Source: Notospermus geniculatus (taxonomy: Eukaryota; Nemertea; Pilidiophora; Heteronemertea; Lineidae). Taken from it: 64,000 nt of DNA. Positions 11,881 through 23,869 of this stretch are shown here, piece after piece. How positions within the stretch are numbered: position 1 is the first letter of the stretch; every line of letters begins with the position of its first letter. Where the stretch lies: positions 285,838 through 349,837 of the forward strand of contig NMRB01000512.1 of assembly GCA_002633025.1 (NCBI GenBank). The letters are read 5' to 3'. The translations under genes were made by a program, and so were the position numbers. Below the pieces are notes generated by a model. The model made no database searches, was not told the origin of the DNA, and worked only from the letters and a program-made list of their open reading frames with translations.

Positions 11881-14800
11881 TTTAAATTGAAGCATACACA
11901 CCGAAATCGTGAGGCACAAAATAGCCCCNCCCCCCCCCCCGCCAATCTGAAGAGGTCGCCACCATCGTTCCTTGGCTGAGACCTTTGAAAAGGGCTGGAA
12001 CCCAGCACAAGATTCTTGTGCTCATCGATTTTACCAATTAATTATCTGACAAAGTAATCATACCAAAAATTTGAATTAGGCCTAGTTCCAGTAGGCCTAG
12101 GCCTATTTGTAAAAATACTACTATTTTAACGTTCCGTTGGGTAATGTTTATTAAGTAGGCCTACCGGTAGGCCTAGGAACTCTCGAATCCCTATCCACCT
12201 TGACAATGCATTTGCAATTGTGGAAAAGAGTGCCCCCTGTGTAGGCAATACCCCATCCCAGAAAAAAGGGCTTGAATTACAGGATGATGTTTGGGCCCGG
12301 TAAAGCTGGAACACTCCATTCGTTTGGTGCGGAAACGACAATAACAACGGTGATAGGCAAAAACTGGACAGTGAGACGTGGTCTATTTTTAGATTAGGCG
12401 CCACGGCATGAATGGCGGTGTCCGGACATTCTGGAGAAAAGTCATGCAAAAATCGATTTTATTATGAAGATAGAACGGTAAATTGCTTTGAATACTGAAC
12501 AAAGTTGCAGCAAGCAACCGGCGATGTCGATCAGGCCGATGTGCATCCATTATCACATGCACATAGGCCTAGGTAGCATGATCAGATGATGAGGACTAGC
12601 ATGACCAGGAGGCCTTCCCTTGCATGCTTGGCTTCACTGACACACTGCGCACTACGGTAGGCCTACTGCACTGCATGTACAGTGCATGTACATCATGCCA
12701 ATACTTGCGAAATTAGCGGCCGCCATTTTTTGTTGAAATTTAGCCGAATTTTCAGCGGAATTTTCGAACGATGACGTTTCTTTTTTTGACAGTGGCCAGT
12801 GCAAAATATGAATATCCCATTCGCCATTCATTCATGGCATTCCATTGCATGTCATTAATTATTGAAAAACCCCAGATTAGGCCTACCGGTACTCCGTAGG
12901 CTAGGCCTGCCCTAGCCTACAAAAGCAATGACAGTGTTGATGTTCATCTTCAAAAAAAGATGGCGGCCGCTATAGGCCTAGGCCCACTTTTCTCTGTCAA
13001 AAAGTGTGGTTTCTTGTCTAGGCCTACACTACACATGCCTTTTCCAGCATGTCCAGGGTGACTCAGATATGTTGTATTTTTTTGAATAAAAACCTTTTTC
13101 GAGTTAGGCCTAATACTAAGGATTTGTCTAGATTGTATGGTAAATGGTGCAATGCTTCCAAGCTCTCTTTCGATGATCACAGTCCATTTCAGTATTTAAA
13201 AAAAAACAAACAAACCCTCCCTCCTCACTTTTTACAAGTTTGACTGATGCTAAACTAAAGATTTTTTTTATGTGGCCTTACTTGCGACAAGTGCCTGCTT
13301 TTGCTGGAGTGGCAGGCTCACATTTTTGCTGCATTTGGTTCGAGGCTGCCAACCATTTTTCTCACAAAGTTCTCCACTTTCTTTCCAGACTAAAGCACTG
13401 ATGAGGAAGGATAGAAGACTGACTCCTTCAGGAAGGCAACAAGGAGAGCTCAATGAACTTGTGATCTGTGGATGAGGATGTCTTCCAAATGTTCCCAAAA
13501 TTCCATCATCACTTGCATTGCAACATGTGGAGTGAGGGATGCTTATTCCCATGAATAACAAGATGAGTAACCTTTCCTTCTACAAAGAAATTACATGTAC
13601 ACTCATACCAAAAAATAAATTGACAGCGGTTTTTCTTGAATACCTCGAAACCAATGCAATGTAGGAGGCTGGGCCTATTTGTGATAGCAAATTTTACCCC
13701 TTATTATGCTGCCTAATCTCTGGCATTTACCCACAAGATGATCACACGCATCTACCTTTCTGGCGTCTCAGTGTGGGAGGACAAAAGAAAGTGTTGGACA
13801 AATTCTAGACAAGCCTACCTGATCGTTTAACATGTCCTTTGTCCTGTTGGACTTAGACGCAGGACAGTTAGACACATTCTAGACAAGCCTGCCTGATTGT
13901 TCAACATGTCCTTTGTCCTATTGGACTTAGACGCAGGACAGTTGGACGTGTGTTATTATCCTGCGGGTAAACGCCTTTGGTGAAGCACCATACAGACATC
14001 AGACAATACTTTTCTAGGCCTTTAACCTGTATAACGCAGAACTTGCACGCTGATTAGGCTAAACATCCTTTATAAATACGCTCCATTTTGTTAGATTAGA
14101 AAGTTTGATTTTGAGTACAAGTGATGTGCAGGTTTCGAGAATGCCAAAAGTGTACCAAAGTTAGTGAGGAGACTTGGCAGCTGCCCAACACCACGTGTAA
14201 GTCCGATCTACAGTGCATCTGGCCGCAGGCAGTCGGGGCTCGTCCTTGTGCCAGTATAAAAACCCCCATAAAGGGCCAAGAACTTCAGGGGAAGGTTTTG
14301 GGGATGGATTGGAGACTTTGATTTGATGGAGAAAATTTCTGTTTTATTTTGAAGTTTGAATGTATTTAATGAAATAACATGGATTACGTTAGTCAGAAGT
14401 CGGGATTTCGGGCTCTGCCACGGTGAGAAGTCCACAACAGCAATATCTCCTTGATTTTTAGGTGGCAACACATTACCGTGTTTTAGCAAGCATTCCATGG
14501 CAAAAATGTTGCTGTTGGTGGCAACCAAATCATTACCTCAAGTTACTCATGTATTTACATGTAACTGTTTACTGTAGCCCTACTGAAGTTCTAAGATCAC
14601 TGAATCAAACCAGATGGGAGCATAGTCACTGAATTGGAATCAATTAGCATGCAGTTTGCTTTTTAAATGCAAGAATCATCAATTAGAATAGAATGACGAA
14701 AAAAATGCAACTTTACACTTTTGCATTAAATTTTATCCAATATGGAGCACGACAAATGACACACTAACGATAATAGAAAATACGTCATCCCCAGAATAAA
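11881..14800. other. Gene-free, repeat-rich stretch
   Basis: No host gene recognised. Contains an assembly join at 11929 in a C run and dense taggcct/accggta words (12080-13110). Also a direct repeat of about 75 bases at about 13800-13950 (gcaggacagttggac, tcctttgtcct). Open frames here are short and lack family features. Confidence 0.5.
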
Positions 14801-14811
14801 TCTTGCAAATT

Positions 14812-15190
14812 TTCGACCCCAACCAGGGTCTTCCTCAGGCACTTTCTAGTAGAGATCCCAGAAGTGGAAAGATCAGATGTGATCCGCTTCTGGGATATCT
14901 ACTAGAAAGTGCCAGAGGAAGGCACTTTCTAGTTTAGAGTCCAGAAGTGGAAAGATCAGATGTGATTCACTTCTGGGTTATCTGCTAGAAAGTGCTCGAG
15001 GAAGGCACTTTCAAGTTGAGATCCCAGAAGTGGAAAGATCAGATGTGATCCGCTTCTGGGATATCTACTAGAAAGTGCCCGAGGAAGGCACTTTCTAGTA
15101 GAGATCCCAGAAGCGGAAAGATCAGATGTGATTCACTTCTGGGACCTCTACTAGAAAGTACCCGAGGAAGACCCTGGTTGGGGTTGAAAG
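14812..15190. mobile_element. Tandem fold-back element with gaccccaaccagggtc ends
   Basis: The outer ends are inverted (ttttcgaccccaaccagggt on the left; ccctggttggggttgaaa on the right). Between them, a hairpin module of about 65-90 bases (cactttctag, agatcccagaagtgg, aaagatcagatgtgat, cttctgggatatctactag) is repeated about four times. The outer word is also found in the fold-back elements at 23193-23407 and 27006-27200 and, once, at 3870-3905. Confidence 0.75.
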
Positions 15191-15759
15191 TTTGCAGGAT
15201 CCCATTCCCAGGCCAGATATTTAATACAAAAACTTTTTCACCTTCCATAAGTTTTTGGGCCTTTCGCTTCATAACAGTAATGTACGGTACCTGTATCATA
15301 TTCATCACTCACTACATACTTTGTGTTTCTTTGTTCCGCCTAATCGTCATCATGTAGCGAGTGGGTAGCCATAATGCACTTTTTGCGCGGCACCCACTCT
15401 GTAATCATGTTAATAAATAAATAAAATAAAATAAAATAACTTATTTACGACAAAGTGAACCCAGGCTAGTAAAAGACTCAAGTAGATTAGGGGAGGTATG
15501 GGTTTATCAGACCTCAGCATCTGGTGTTGAGACCTGAGGGGGTGATGGTTCTGAGGGTCCACATCCAACGCAACTCTGTTCTGAGGAGGGTCGTCTCATC
15601 CGGGCATGCCTCCAGAATGGTAAACATTAGGTCCTTGACAGAATGTCCAGGCGTCCAATTGTATCAGACATGTCAGAACTACTACGCGATCAGGAGGGGT
15701 GTTTGCAGCCCCTGCTCTATAGTGCGGGAAATGCCGCCAATTGTCACTGTGTAATTCAG

Positions 15760-15880
15760 GCCCTAAGTTTGCTGATCTTGAATCGCAGTTTGCTGATCTT
15801 GAATCGCAGTTTGCTGATCTTGAATCGCAGTTTGCTGATCTTGAATCGCAGTTTGCCGATCTGGAATCGCAGTATGGCAC
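15760..15880 (+). repeat. 21-bp minisatellite, about 5 units
   Basis: Unit tttgctgatcttgaatcgcag repeats with a last variant (tttgccgatctggaatcgca). Degenerate units of the same type reappear at about 18090-18160. The period is a multiple of three, so frames stay open on both strands; I do not regard them as proteins. Confidence 0.85.
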
Positions 15881-15919
15881 TTTGCCGCCAGGAAGCCATC
15901 TCGAAAAAAGGACTTTGAC

Positions 15920-16345
15920 CCATATCTCATAAAGGAATAAGTTGGATGTTATAACCTTGCCAAAACATGTATCTAGGTGCCTTCTAAACGTATGGCAAAT
16001 TTTGGTTGGAATGGACGTCAAATATGGCCGCCAGTCAGCCATCTTGAAAAATTAACTTCGGCCCATCTCTCGTAAGTAGAAGTAAATTGGATGCTATAAC
16101 CTTGCCAAAACATGTATCTAGGTACCTTCTAAACGTATGGCAAATTTTGGTTAGAATGGACGTCAAATATGGCCGCCAGTCAGCCATTTTGAAAAATTTA
16201 CTTTAGCCCATGTATCTAATCAATAGCAAAGGTTGTATGTTACCTAAATATCTATGTAAGTATCCTCTACATTTATGCTAAGGTTTCAGTTCCAACAAAC
16301 TTCAAATATGGCCGCCAGGTGGCCATCTTGAAAAATAGAATTTTT
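15920..16345 (+). repeat. Imperfect tandem repeat, about 3 units of roughly 130 bases
   Basis: Each unit contains atggccgccagtcagccat followed by ttgaaaaat, then a variable part with ataaccttgccaaaacatgt and ggcaaattttggttg. Part of the same motif (accaaattttggtcgaaatg) recurs at about 18650, so this is probably a dispersed transposon-derived unit. Confidence 0.7.
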
Positions 16346-17390
16346 GACATCTGCGGCAAACACATGACACGGGAAAGCAGTTGGCTCACAAATACCACTA
16401 ACTCCTTGTGACAGTCATCGACTGAGTTTATGTCCTTGATAAATTATTGCTGATCAGATACATGTAATATTATGTCCAAACGGGTGAGCACATGGTCCAT
16501 GGACCATTTCATTTATCAGATATTAACAGCGTCTGTACTTCTGGACTGAATTTCAGCATTACTTTTTGTCCATGCTGGCCTGTAGGGGTGCTTTCTGAAA
16601 ATCTTGAAAAACAGTATTTTGACCTCAGTGACCTTGATGGAGAAGTGATTTTTCCTTGAACCACAACTTTGAGGTTAGACCTTGTATTCGCCAATCGTAC
16701 TCCTTCTGCCACTGACTTGGTTGATGTGATGAGGGTAGGCTGAAAAGGCAACTAAGAATGATTTTTGGATGGGAGCAGTAATTTTTTCCCCTTGGACATG
16801 ATAATGCATCTGGTGAATCAATTTTCGAATCAATCCCAAGATCAAACCGACTAGAGAAAAATGAAGGCTGTCCTTATTCTCCATCAGGGTAGGCTTATCA
16901 ATGTAGGCTTAGTCTGGCCCTTACACTTCACCACACCAGATCACAGAACTCTAGGCCTACCCTTCAGTTTCTAAACTCATGTCTTCACACTCAAATAGTG
17001 AGTTCTTTATCTTTGCATAGGCATCATGATCAAGTTCTGATCCCTGGGATCTCAGTCTTGAAATGGCAGCTTTTCTGGATTTGAGTGTTCAAATCCCAAT
17101 GGAATTCCGGAACAAACCCAACTTCAACAATCCTTTTACTGTGTCCTTGCACAGATCAAATTGCTCAATGTGAGCTCTTTATAATATCCTCATAGTTTGT
17201 TGAACCCAAAGAAATACCCTTTGCCAAACAAAGGCGATGCGTGGACCTTGCGTCAGCCAGCCTGGATACTGTCTCTGGCTTGTTGGCATTGAGTTATCCT
17301 GGTTACTTCCTTTTGGTATTGAGGTGTTCTTTTTGCTTGGTTACCAGATCATTGACCTTCGACCCTCCTTGGATGTGTGCCAACTCGACT

Positions 17391-17463
17391 ATGACTGACC
17401 ATCATCATCTTCATCACCACCACCATAATCACCATCATCTTCACTATCATTTACCAGCAGCTG
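17391..17463 (+). repeat. CAT/CAC-rich low-complexity tract
   Basis: Imperfect catcat/caccac repeats, reading as a His-rich run in one frame. No flanking gene structure. Confidence 0.7.
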
Positions 17464-17569
17464 AAACATCATCACGATCATTACAAATCTGACATTTTAT
17501 GACGACTTTTCCTTCCGACTGACTTCTACTGCTTCTGACTGATGTTCCAAATCCACGTCAAGTAGAGCC

Positions 17570-17685
17570 ACTGCTGCCTTCTGTTGTTCTGATCCAAGGT
17601 TTCTTGCCAACTCATCTCATTCTGATCCAAGGTTTCTTGCCAACTCCTCTCATTCTGATCTGAAGGTTTCTTGCCAACTCCACTG
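17570..17685 (+). repeat. 33-bp tandem repeat, about 3 units
   Basis: Unit ctgatccaaggtttcttgcc followed by aactcctctcatt, repeated three times with a 2-base variation in the last. Confidence 0.8.
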
Positions 17686-18035
17686 GCCTTCATCTCTACC
17701 ATCCACATGTAGTAGTGCAACCAGATACTTTGCGATGACACCAGATGATAGTATCCCTGCTGGCCAGAAACTTAGGCCAACATTTTGTTGTTGCCATCTT
17801 GATATTTTCAATGACCCTTGAAGTACTTTCTGTAGCCCTAGCTTGCCCTTTGCATCTCAAAAAGTTTATCCCAACAAGAACAGTCAAGTCCTACCTGAAC
17901 ATGTGCACACACTTCTATCATGAATGTTACATGGAACAGTTAGTCGGTTTGCTTTTGGAAAATAGTTTTTTGGTCATTTCTGTAACAATTTTATCAATCA
18001 TATGCAGTTGATAAGGAGATCCTCATTGTACAACC

Positions 18036-18066
18036 TTGGAGGAATTATACTTTCAATTCCTCCAAG
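18036..18066. repeat. Micro-palindrome family P, copy 1
   Basis: Short inverted repeat with arms cttggaggaattata / aattcctccaag around a few bases. Copies with the same arms but different loops occur at 49957-50010 and 60976-61020. Confidence 0.65.
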
Positions 18067-18160
18067 GGTACAACTCATTATACAACTCAGGAATCGCAGT
18101 TTGCCGATCTGGAATCGCAATTTGCCGATTTTGAATCGCAATTTGCTGATCGTGAATCAC

Positions 18161-20830
18161 ACTTTCAGGGTTTGAATTTACCATATCTGTCTGTGGCAGT
18201 TTTTTTTCAAAATGCCTGGCTTTGTTTTGACTGAGTTCTCCTATTTCAGATGACCTTGAGTCATGCTAGCGACACAACAGTGACGGTGCCTGCACAGCAG
18301 AGATATCTTCAAAATGGTCCCTTTCTTGGCCCTAAAGAAACTGTGAATTTCTTGGATGTGGTAGACTGACATGTCGGATGAGGTACGGCAGACAGTGCTG
18401 ATTAAATCATGGTAAGTATAGTGCTGTTGTCAAGCAATACTGTCAACCTGCACAGATGTATACCTGGTACATTTCAGCTATTGAGCTGTAAGGCCGTAAT
18501 AAATCTTTTCCTCAGTTGCAACATGTATGCACTTACTTTTGCTAGAGACGGTCACAAATGATATCACTAGCTCCCTTCTTATAAACTTTGCCATTTTTCA
18601 GATGAAAACGAGGATGACAGAATGATGCAGTGAATCCGTGTCTTACCTTACCAAATTTTGGTCGAAATGGACTTCAAACTATGGCAGTTGATCATCTCAA
18701 AAACTGGATTTCAGTTCGTATGTCGTGAACGATCGATAGCAACTGGACTTGAACTCCAACTATGACTATCTTTAAACCTTAGGGCTAGTAATATATATTT
18801 GGAACAGGGTTACTGGTGTCATATTCTGTTGCAGTTGTGTCAAGCCAGGGGATGGCACCTTAATACATGTAAATAGTATGAATGTGGCTTTGTTTTGTTG
18901 CAGTGTGTAAGGGGATGGTGCCTTAATTAAGCTGAAAAGGTGAATGTCGTCTAGTCCTGATCCTACACACTGATTCCTAATCCTAAACCTAGTCCTGAAC
19001 CTAACCGTCAACGCTAACCATCCTGCATGTAACTCTGTAACCTGGGTACACTGGTTTGGACGACATTAACACTTTGTGCCTTAATTAATTGGCTAATGAT
19101 GAGATTTGGTGTGGTTGTGAAAGAAATGGGTGTAACTGTCTGAATTGCTATTTGGTATTAGACAGCATGGTTGGGCCAGGCAGAGAATTCATTTCCCTAC
19201 TGGTAGTGAATGTTCCAAATGGTCATTTGACTTCTGTGTATCATGAATAAAATTGTCTTCCTTGTTGCAGATCTGAGACATGGTCTGCAGTCACTTGGCT
19301 CTTTTCTTTATTTTGTCAATTTCATAGCAGCATCTTGAGTCCTTACCGGTATTTAAACAAACCCCTAGTAACTTGACAAGAACATAAATCTTGTTTAGCT
19401 GAAAGTGCAATGAATAGGGCACTTGCAAACAAACAAAGATTATGCACTTTGTAAAGTTACAAATGCTTGTTTAATGAGGTCCCAGGTCTATATTCATAAA
19501 ACTACTTTGGTCTAAGTGTGAGACTTTTGTTCAACACAAACAGATACCATAAGTATCATACTTAGTTTGCTGCACATTCCTGACACTTCCCATCAGAGAA
19601 ATACCGTTACGTGACTAAGAAGGGAAGCACGCATTTTAGACCCACAATGTGCGAACTTCAAATTTTACTTTAGTTGGCCTAGAAAGGGCAAAGGTGTTCA
19701 CCATAAGTGTCTAGTAGACACGAACACCCACACTTCAGTTAAACTTCTTGTGATGGTAGGCCTACAGGGAGAGATAATCCCACAAGTAGTTTTATTCAGG
19801 GCCAGACCCAAAAGTATGCCTGTTTGTCGTAACGACAGACCCTACGTATGGTACAGACCCAAATGTTTTTATAGGGGTAAAAGCCAATATGTTTTTTTAA
19901 TGCCCCAAAGGACCCGATTTGCCGATCTCAAACTTTACTCCAAAACAATGTCAATGCGTCGTACACCTTAATTGTAAGACATTGTTTTTAAATATTGATA
20001 TATTTTTATTTTATTTTGTGGAAATTGAAATTTTTTCCATCTCCAACTGTGCCTACCTACCTACCTACCCAAGCTGTTGGAGCAGGGTAGAATTACAGCA
20101 AACAGACATATTTTGGGGTCTGGCGCAATGTGTGCTCATGATTTGGCAACTGAGCAAGGAAGATGCAAGGGTCTGGGAAACATCAAATAGGATCTATTTG
20201 GTGCCATTTAGTTTTGTACTCTTATCTTTTATACATTTCTGGAGCTTTACCTCTGTTTACAACACCAATCAAAATCATTACAATATCTACCACTTGCTCC
20301 AAGAGGGCCTTTTGATTCAATAAACAATTCTATTCTATGCAAAAGTCCGATGTGAATTTTTAGCTTTGAGTCAGCCTGCTTCAAGACTGACACTGGTGCA
20401 GACGTCTCGGTGATGTTGGAGGAAACCTAGGCCTAGCCTACACTGAAACCTTGTCCAGTTTTGAAACGAATGTTCTGGCTCTGTTTCAGTTTTACGTTCC
20501 ATAATTTGGAACCATCCTTGGCAACAAGTTCTCCAAGGTTGGTTGAGTTTTAAAGGGCTTTTGCTGCAAAGTATAACAAAACTGTCTTCACGGCCATATT
20601 GTGAGAATTCCGGCAACAACGGAAGATGGGAATTCAGGCAGGAGCAGAAATGGTCTCAAATGTTTACTATTAACGACGTTTCAAAATGGCGGCTGATTCA
20701 AAGCATCTTCTTCTTCTTCTTCCGAATGAGTGCCAAATTCAACAATTTGAATAATAAGCACTTGTGGTGGTGCGCAGCGTCAACGATAAAAGCTTGGTCG
20801 TAGATAAAAAACAATGAATAATTTAAAAGC
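18161..20830. other. Gene-free stretch
   Basis: No host gene recognised. Holds a degenerate M3-type end at 19485-19570 and an AAT/T-rich tract. A short c-t-a-c-c microsatellite sits near 20050 (ctacctacctacctac), and a ctt microsatellite near 20708. Confidence 0.45.
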
Positions 20831-21180
20831 TTAGGCACTTAGAAGAAGGTCCTTAAAATGATCTAATCTCTCCGCCTTCACGATCTCCTCTGGGAGGTTA
20901 TTCCATGCCTTAATAGTTCTTGGAAAGAAGGAATATTGAAGCGTATCAGTCCTACAAGAGGGTAACTGATACCCACATGAGTTTACGTGACGTGATTTTC
21001 GCAGAATGGGCGTCAGACGGTCAGAGTGGTCAATCAGCGAATTCCCCTTGCTAATTTTGTACAACATTGCCAGCCTGGCATTTTCACGTCTCTTGGCAAG
21101 AGTGGGCCAACCCAGCGTGGCCAAAAGCTCAGAAACACTCGCCCTCCGTTGGAACTTGTTGCAGACAAATCAAACAAATT
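20831..21180 (-). pseudogene. LINE (non-LTR retrotransposon) 3' ORF2 remnant
   Basis: On the minus strand the last about 110 residues of a reverse-transcriptase ORF read without interruption to a stop at 20831. Motifs: FQRRASVSELLATLGWP, then TLAKRRENARLAMLYKI, then RTDTLQYSFFPRTIKAWN and NLPEE. The xRRTDxxxYSFFPRTIxxWNxLP block is the familiar C-terminus of CR1/L2/Jockey-type LINE ORF2. The catalytic part of the reverse transcriptase is absent, so this is a 5'-truncated dead copy. Confidence 0.85.
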
Positions 21181-21808
21181 TGAATTTTCCGATTTCCGAT
21201 TTCCGATTTTCCATTTTCCGATTTCGCCTAAAAAAAGGTCAATAAAATATATTATTTTCTGTTTTAATGAAGCTTTTGTACGTTAATCCTACTCATAGTG
21301 GTCTAACTCTTACCTACCGCCTACCGGTAGCATTCCTGGTTGTCCAGGCTTCGTCCAGGCGTAGCCTAAGCCTAGATAGTTCTTGATGCTGATTGCATCC
21401 CCAGTCCCATATGAAATGATATGATATTGCTAGCGAGTGCGAATCTTTGATCTGGCTGCAGAGATCACCACAACGACTACCGGTACAGGCCTAGGCCTTT
21501 TTACTACGGTATATACAACAAGTCAAGTAATAAATAACTTTATTCCGCGGAATAAACTTTTCTCCGCGCGGAGAAAACTTCTCCGCGGAAATAACCTTTT
21601 CTAGGTTCGGAAATTGTCTCTAGAGGCGCCACTAGCGCCATAGTAAGAATTTTTGTGTACATGCATGAAGTACACATCCCAAACACGTATAGCAATACGT
21701 AAGTGCTCTTTACGCATGCGCAGTACACACTTTCGCTTGCATACTTCTTGTTTTGAAAAATAGTTGGATAATTCTAGTTTGGTTCCCGAACTCACCGCTA
21801 GGCGCAGA

Positions 21809-22005
21809 AGAGTTCGGTATCGGCCTCGTTTGACCTTGACCTCACACACAGAATTCTGTGTGTCTGACGTCACAGAGGATAGACTGATTCCTTGTTCCAA
21901 CATACCGTGAGCTATGTTGGGATCGCGAACCAGTCTATCCTCTGTGACGTCAGACACACAGAATTCTGTGTGTGAGGTCAAGGTCAAACGAGGCCGATAC
22001 CGAAC
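21809..22005. repeat. Long inverted repeat ending in an assembly gap
   Basis: Left arm 21809-21886 and right arm 21929-22005 are about 75-base reverse complements, separated by about 42 bases. Each arm contains the 20-base palindrome acacacagaattctgtgtgt. The right arm runs directly into the N run, so the sequence probably continues as a larger palindrome that could not be assembled. Confidence 0.85.
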
Positions 22006-22273
22006 NNNNNNNNNNNNNNNNNNNNNNNNNNNNNNNNNNNNNNNNNNNNNNNNNNNNNNNNNNNNNNNNNNNNNNNNNNNNNNNNNNNNNNNNNNNNNNN
22101 NNNNNNNNNNNNNNNNNNNNNNNNNNNNNNNNNNNNNNNNNNNNNNNNNNNNNNNNNNNNNNNNNNNNNNNNNNNNNNNNNNNNNNNNNNNNNNNNNNNN
22201 NNNNNNNNNNNNNNNNNNNNNNNNNNNNNNNNNNNNNNNNNNNNNNNNNNNNNNNNNNNNNNNNNNNNNNNNN
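22006..22273. other. Assembly gap (268 N)
   Basis: Run of N. Flanked on the left by a long inverted repeat and on the right by unrelated sequence and then palindromic CCGCGG repeats. Confidence 0.99.
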
Positions 22274-23073
22274 TGAGCTATTGGGATAATTCAAACTGTT
22301 CTGAATTCAGTATTCATCAAGCTACACAGCCGTTATGATTGTACTTCATTTTGATACAGCTGAAAATTTCTTTTGCCATACCTACCTTTTCTCTGCAGAA
22401 ATAAAGTTTTCTCCGCGGTAATAACCTTTTCTCCGCGGAAATAAAGTTTATTCTGCGGAATAACTTTATTCCGCGGAGAAAAGTTTTCTCCATGTGGAGA
22501 AAACTTTTCTCCGCGGAATTAAACTTTTCTCCGCGGAATTAGACTTTTCTCCGCGGAAATAAACTTTTTCCGCGGAATTAAACTTTTTTCCGTGGAATTA
22601 AACTTCGTAGAAATCGCTGATCAAAGCCAGAGTTTTTCCACGTGGAGACAAGTTTATTCCACGGAATAAAGTTATTTCCGCGGAGAAAACTTCATTTCGG
22701 CGGTGAAAACTTTATTTCCACGGAGAAAACATTATTTCCGCGGAGAAAAGTTTAATTCCGCGGACAAAAGTTTATTCCGCGGAGAAAAGTAGAAAAAAAA
22801 TAAAAATATAAAATAAAAACTAAACGTCCCTTATGGGCCACCGTAAGATAAACGTCATTTTCACCACATGAACCAAGTTTTTTACGAAACTAAATTTCTC
22901 TCTCTTCGGAAACTAAGTTTTTAAAAACAAAACATGTTTTTTTCCACAGAAGCTAAGTTTATCTGAAATAACCTGCATTTTCTTTGCAATAACATACATG
23001 TAGTTTTTTTCCCAAAGAAACTAGGTATTTGTAAAATCTTATGTTTTGTGCAAGTACATTGTATTTCAATGGT

Positions 23074-23477
23074 ACTGTAAAACCGTGAAGTTTTCGCGTG
23101 CGTTTTATTTTCGCAGTCCTGGGCCGAAACGCTAACTTAAACAGCGCGAAAATACAAACCCTTATGCATTTTCCATTGAATGATGAAGGTAATACCGTAA
23201 GCAAGAAGTCAATCTCCAGAATTCACGAATTTTCGACCCCAACCGGGGTCTTTTTCAAGTGGAACTTTACAATCTGAAACTCTAGAAAAGATCAAAAGTC
23301 TTTTCTAGAGTTTCAGATTTCAAGTTCCACTTGAAAATTCGTGAATTCTGGAGATTGACTTCTTGCTTATTATCATTTTGTGTGTCAATTTTGTGCTATT
23401 CTGTATCTTGAATGATGAAGGTAAACGTGGAAATTAGCCAACTTTTAGCGTCGCGAAAATTTCATGGTTTACGGTAA
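23074..23477. mobile_element. MITE family M4 (TACTGTAAACCGTGA ends), split by an insertion
   Basis: Ends tactgtaaaaccgtgaag and ttcatggtttacggta are inverted repeats. Inner words are rich in tcgcg and cgcgaaaat. Intact copies of about 205 bases lie at 27636-27844 and 49656-49866. This copy is interrupted at 23193-23407 by a fold-back element flanked by a 17-base direct repeat. A further right-end fragment lies at about 23698-23742. Confidence 0.85.
23193..23407 (+). mobile_element. Fold-back element F1 with a 17-bp target-site duplication
   Basis: Insert of 215 bases. The direct repeat ttgaatgatgaaggtaa lies at 23176-23192 and again at 23408-23424, cutting MITE M4 in two. The insert is a large near-palindrome (arms gtcaatctccagaattcacg... 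and complement, with tttcgaccccaaccggggtc inside the left arm). An asymmetric tail (about 45 bases, ending ...attctgtatc) follows it. A second copy with the same tail, in the opposite orientation, lies at about 26960-27200. Confidence 0.85.
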
Positions 23478-23869
23478 ATGAAATATAATGTCTGCTGGGG
23501 ACCAAGTTGATAACATAGGTTGGTATCTAGTGTATGTACTTCACACGAACACAGAAAATTCAGTTTTTGATGGATTTTATTCATCTATTTACATAATTAT
23601 ACATGATCTACATGTAGAAACTTGCTGTGTATACTACTTCGTTTGATACTTGTACAGTCTTCAAACTTGATAAATAAATGAATTTTTCCATTGTATATAG
23701 CCAACTTTTAGCGTCGCGAAAATTTCATGGTTTACGGTATATACGGTAAATACGGTATATACCTAGGCCTACACTTGGAAGAAAACTAAGTAAGGTTTAT
23801 TAATTCATTCTGAACAGGGTTTAAACGAGTGCACTGAAGCGGAACAATGTTAAAAATGCACGTTTTTAG

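Larger units (their letters stand above)
21540..22805. repeat. Field of CCGCGG-centred palindromic repeats
   Basis: Roughly twenty degenerate copies of a short unit of type ttttctccgcggaataaa, in both orientations, at 21540-21605 and 22390-22800. The same unit and its downstream A-rich tail (ataaaaatataaaat) recur at 55975-56085, so this is a dispersed element with a tandemly expanded palindrome. The interior is interrupted by an inverted repeat and the N gap. Confidence 0.8.

Noticed and set aside
15596-16042. 148-residue minus-strand frame with SANCDSR repeats
   Set aside because: Generated by the 21-bp minisatellite; no other coding evidence.
17391-17492. His-rich peptide (HHHLHHHHHNHHHLHYHL)
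   Set aside because: Low-complexity CAT/CAC DNA without exon signals or conserved context.
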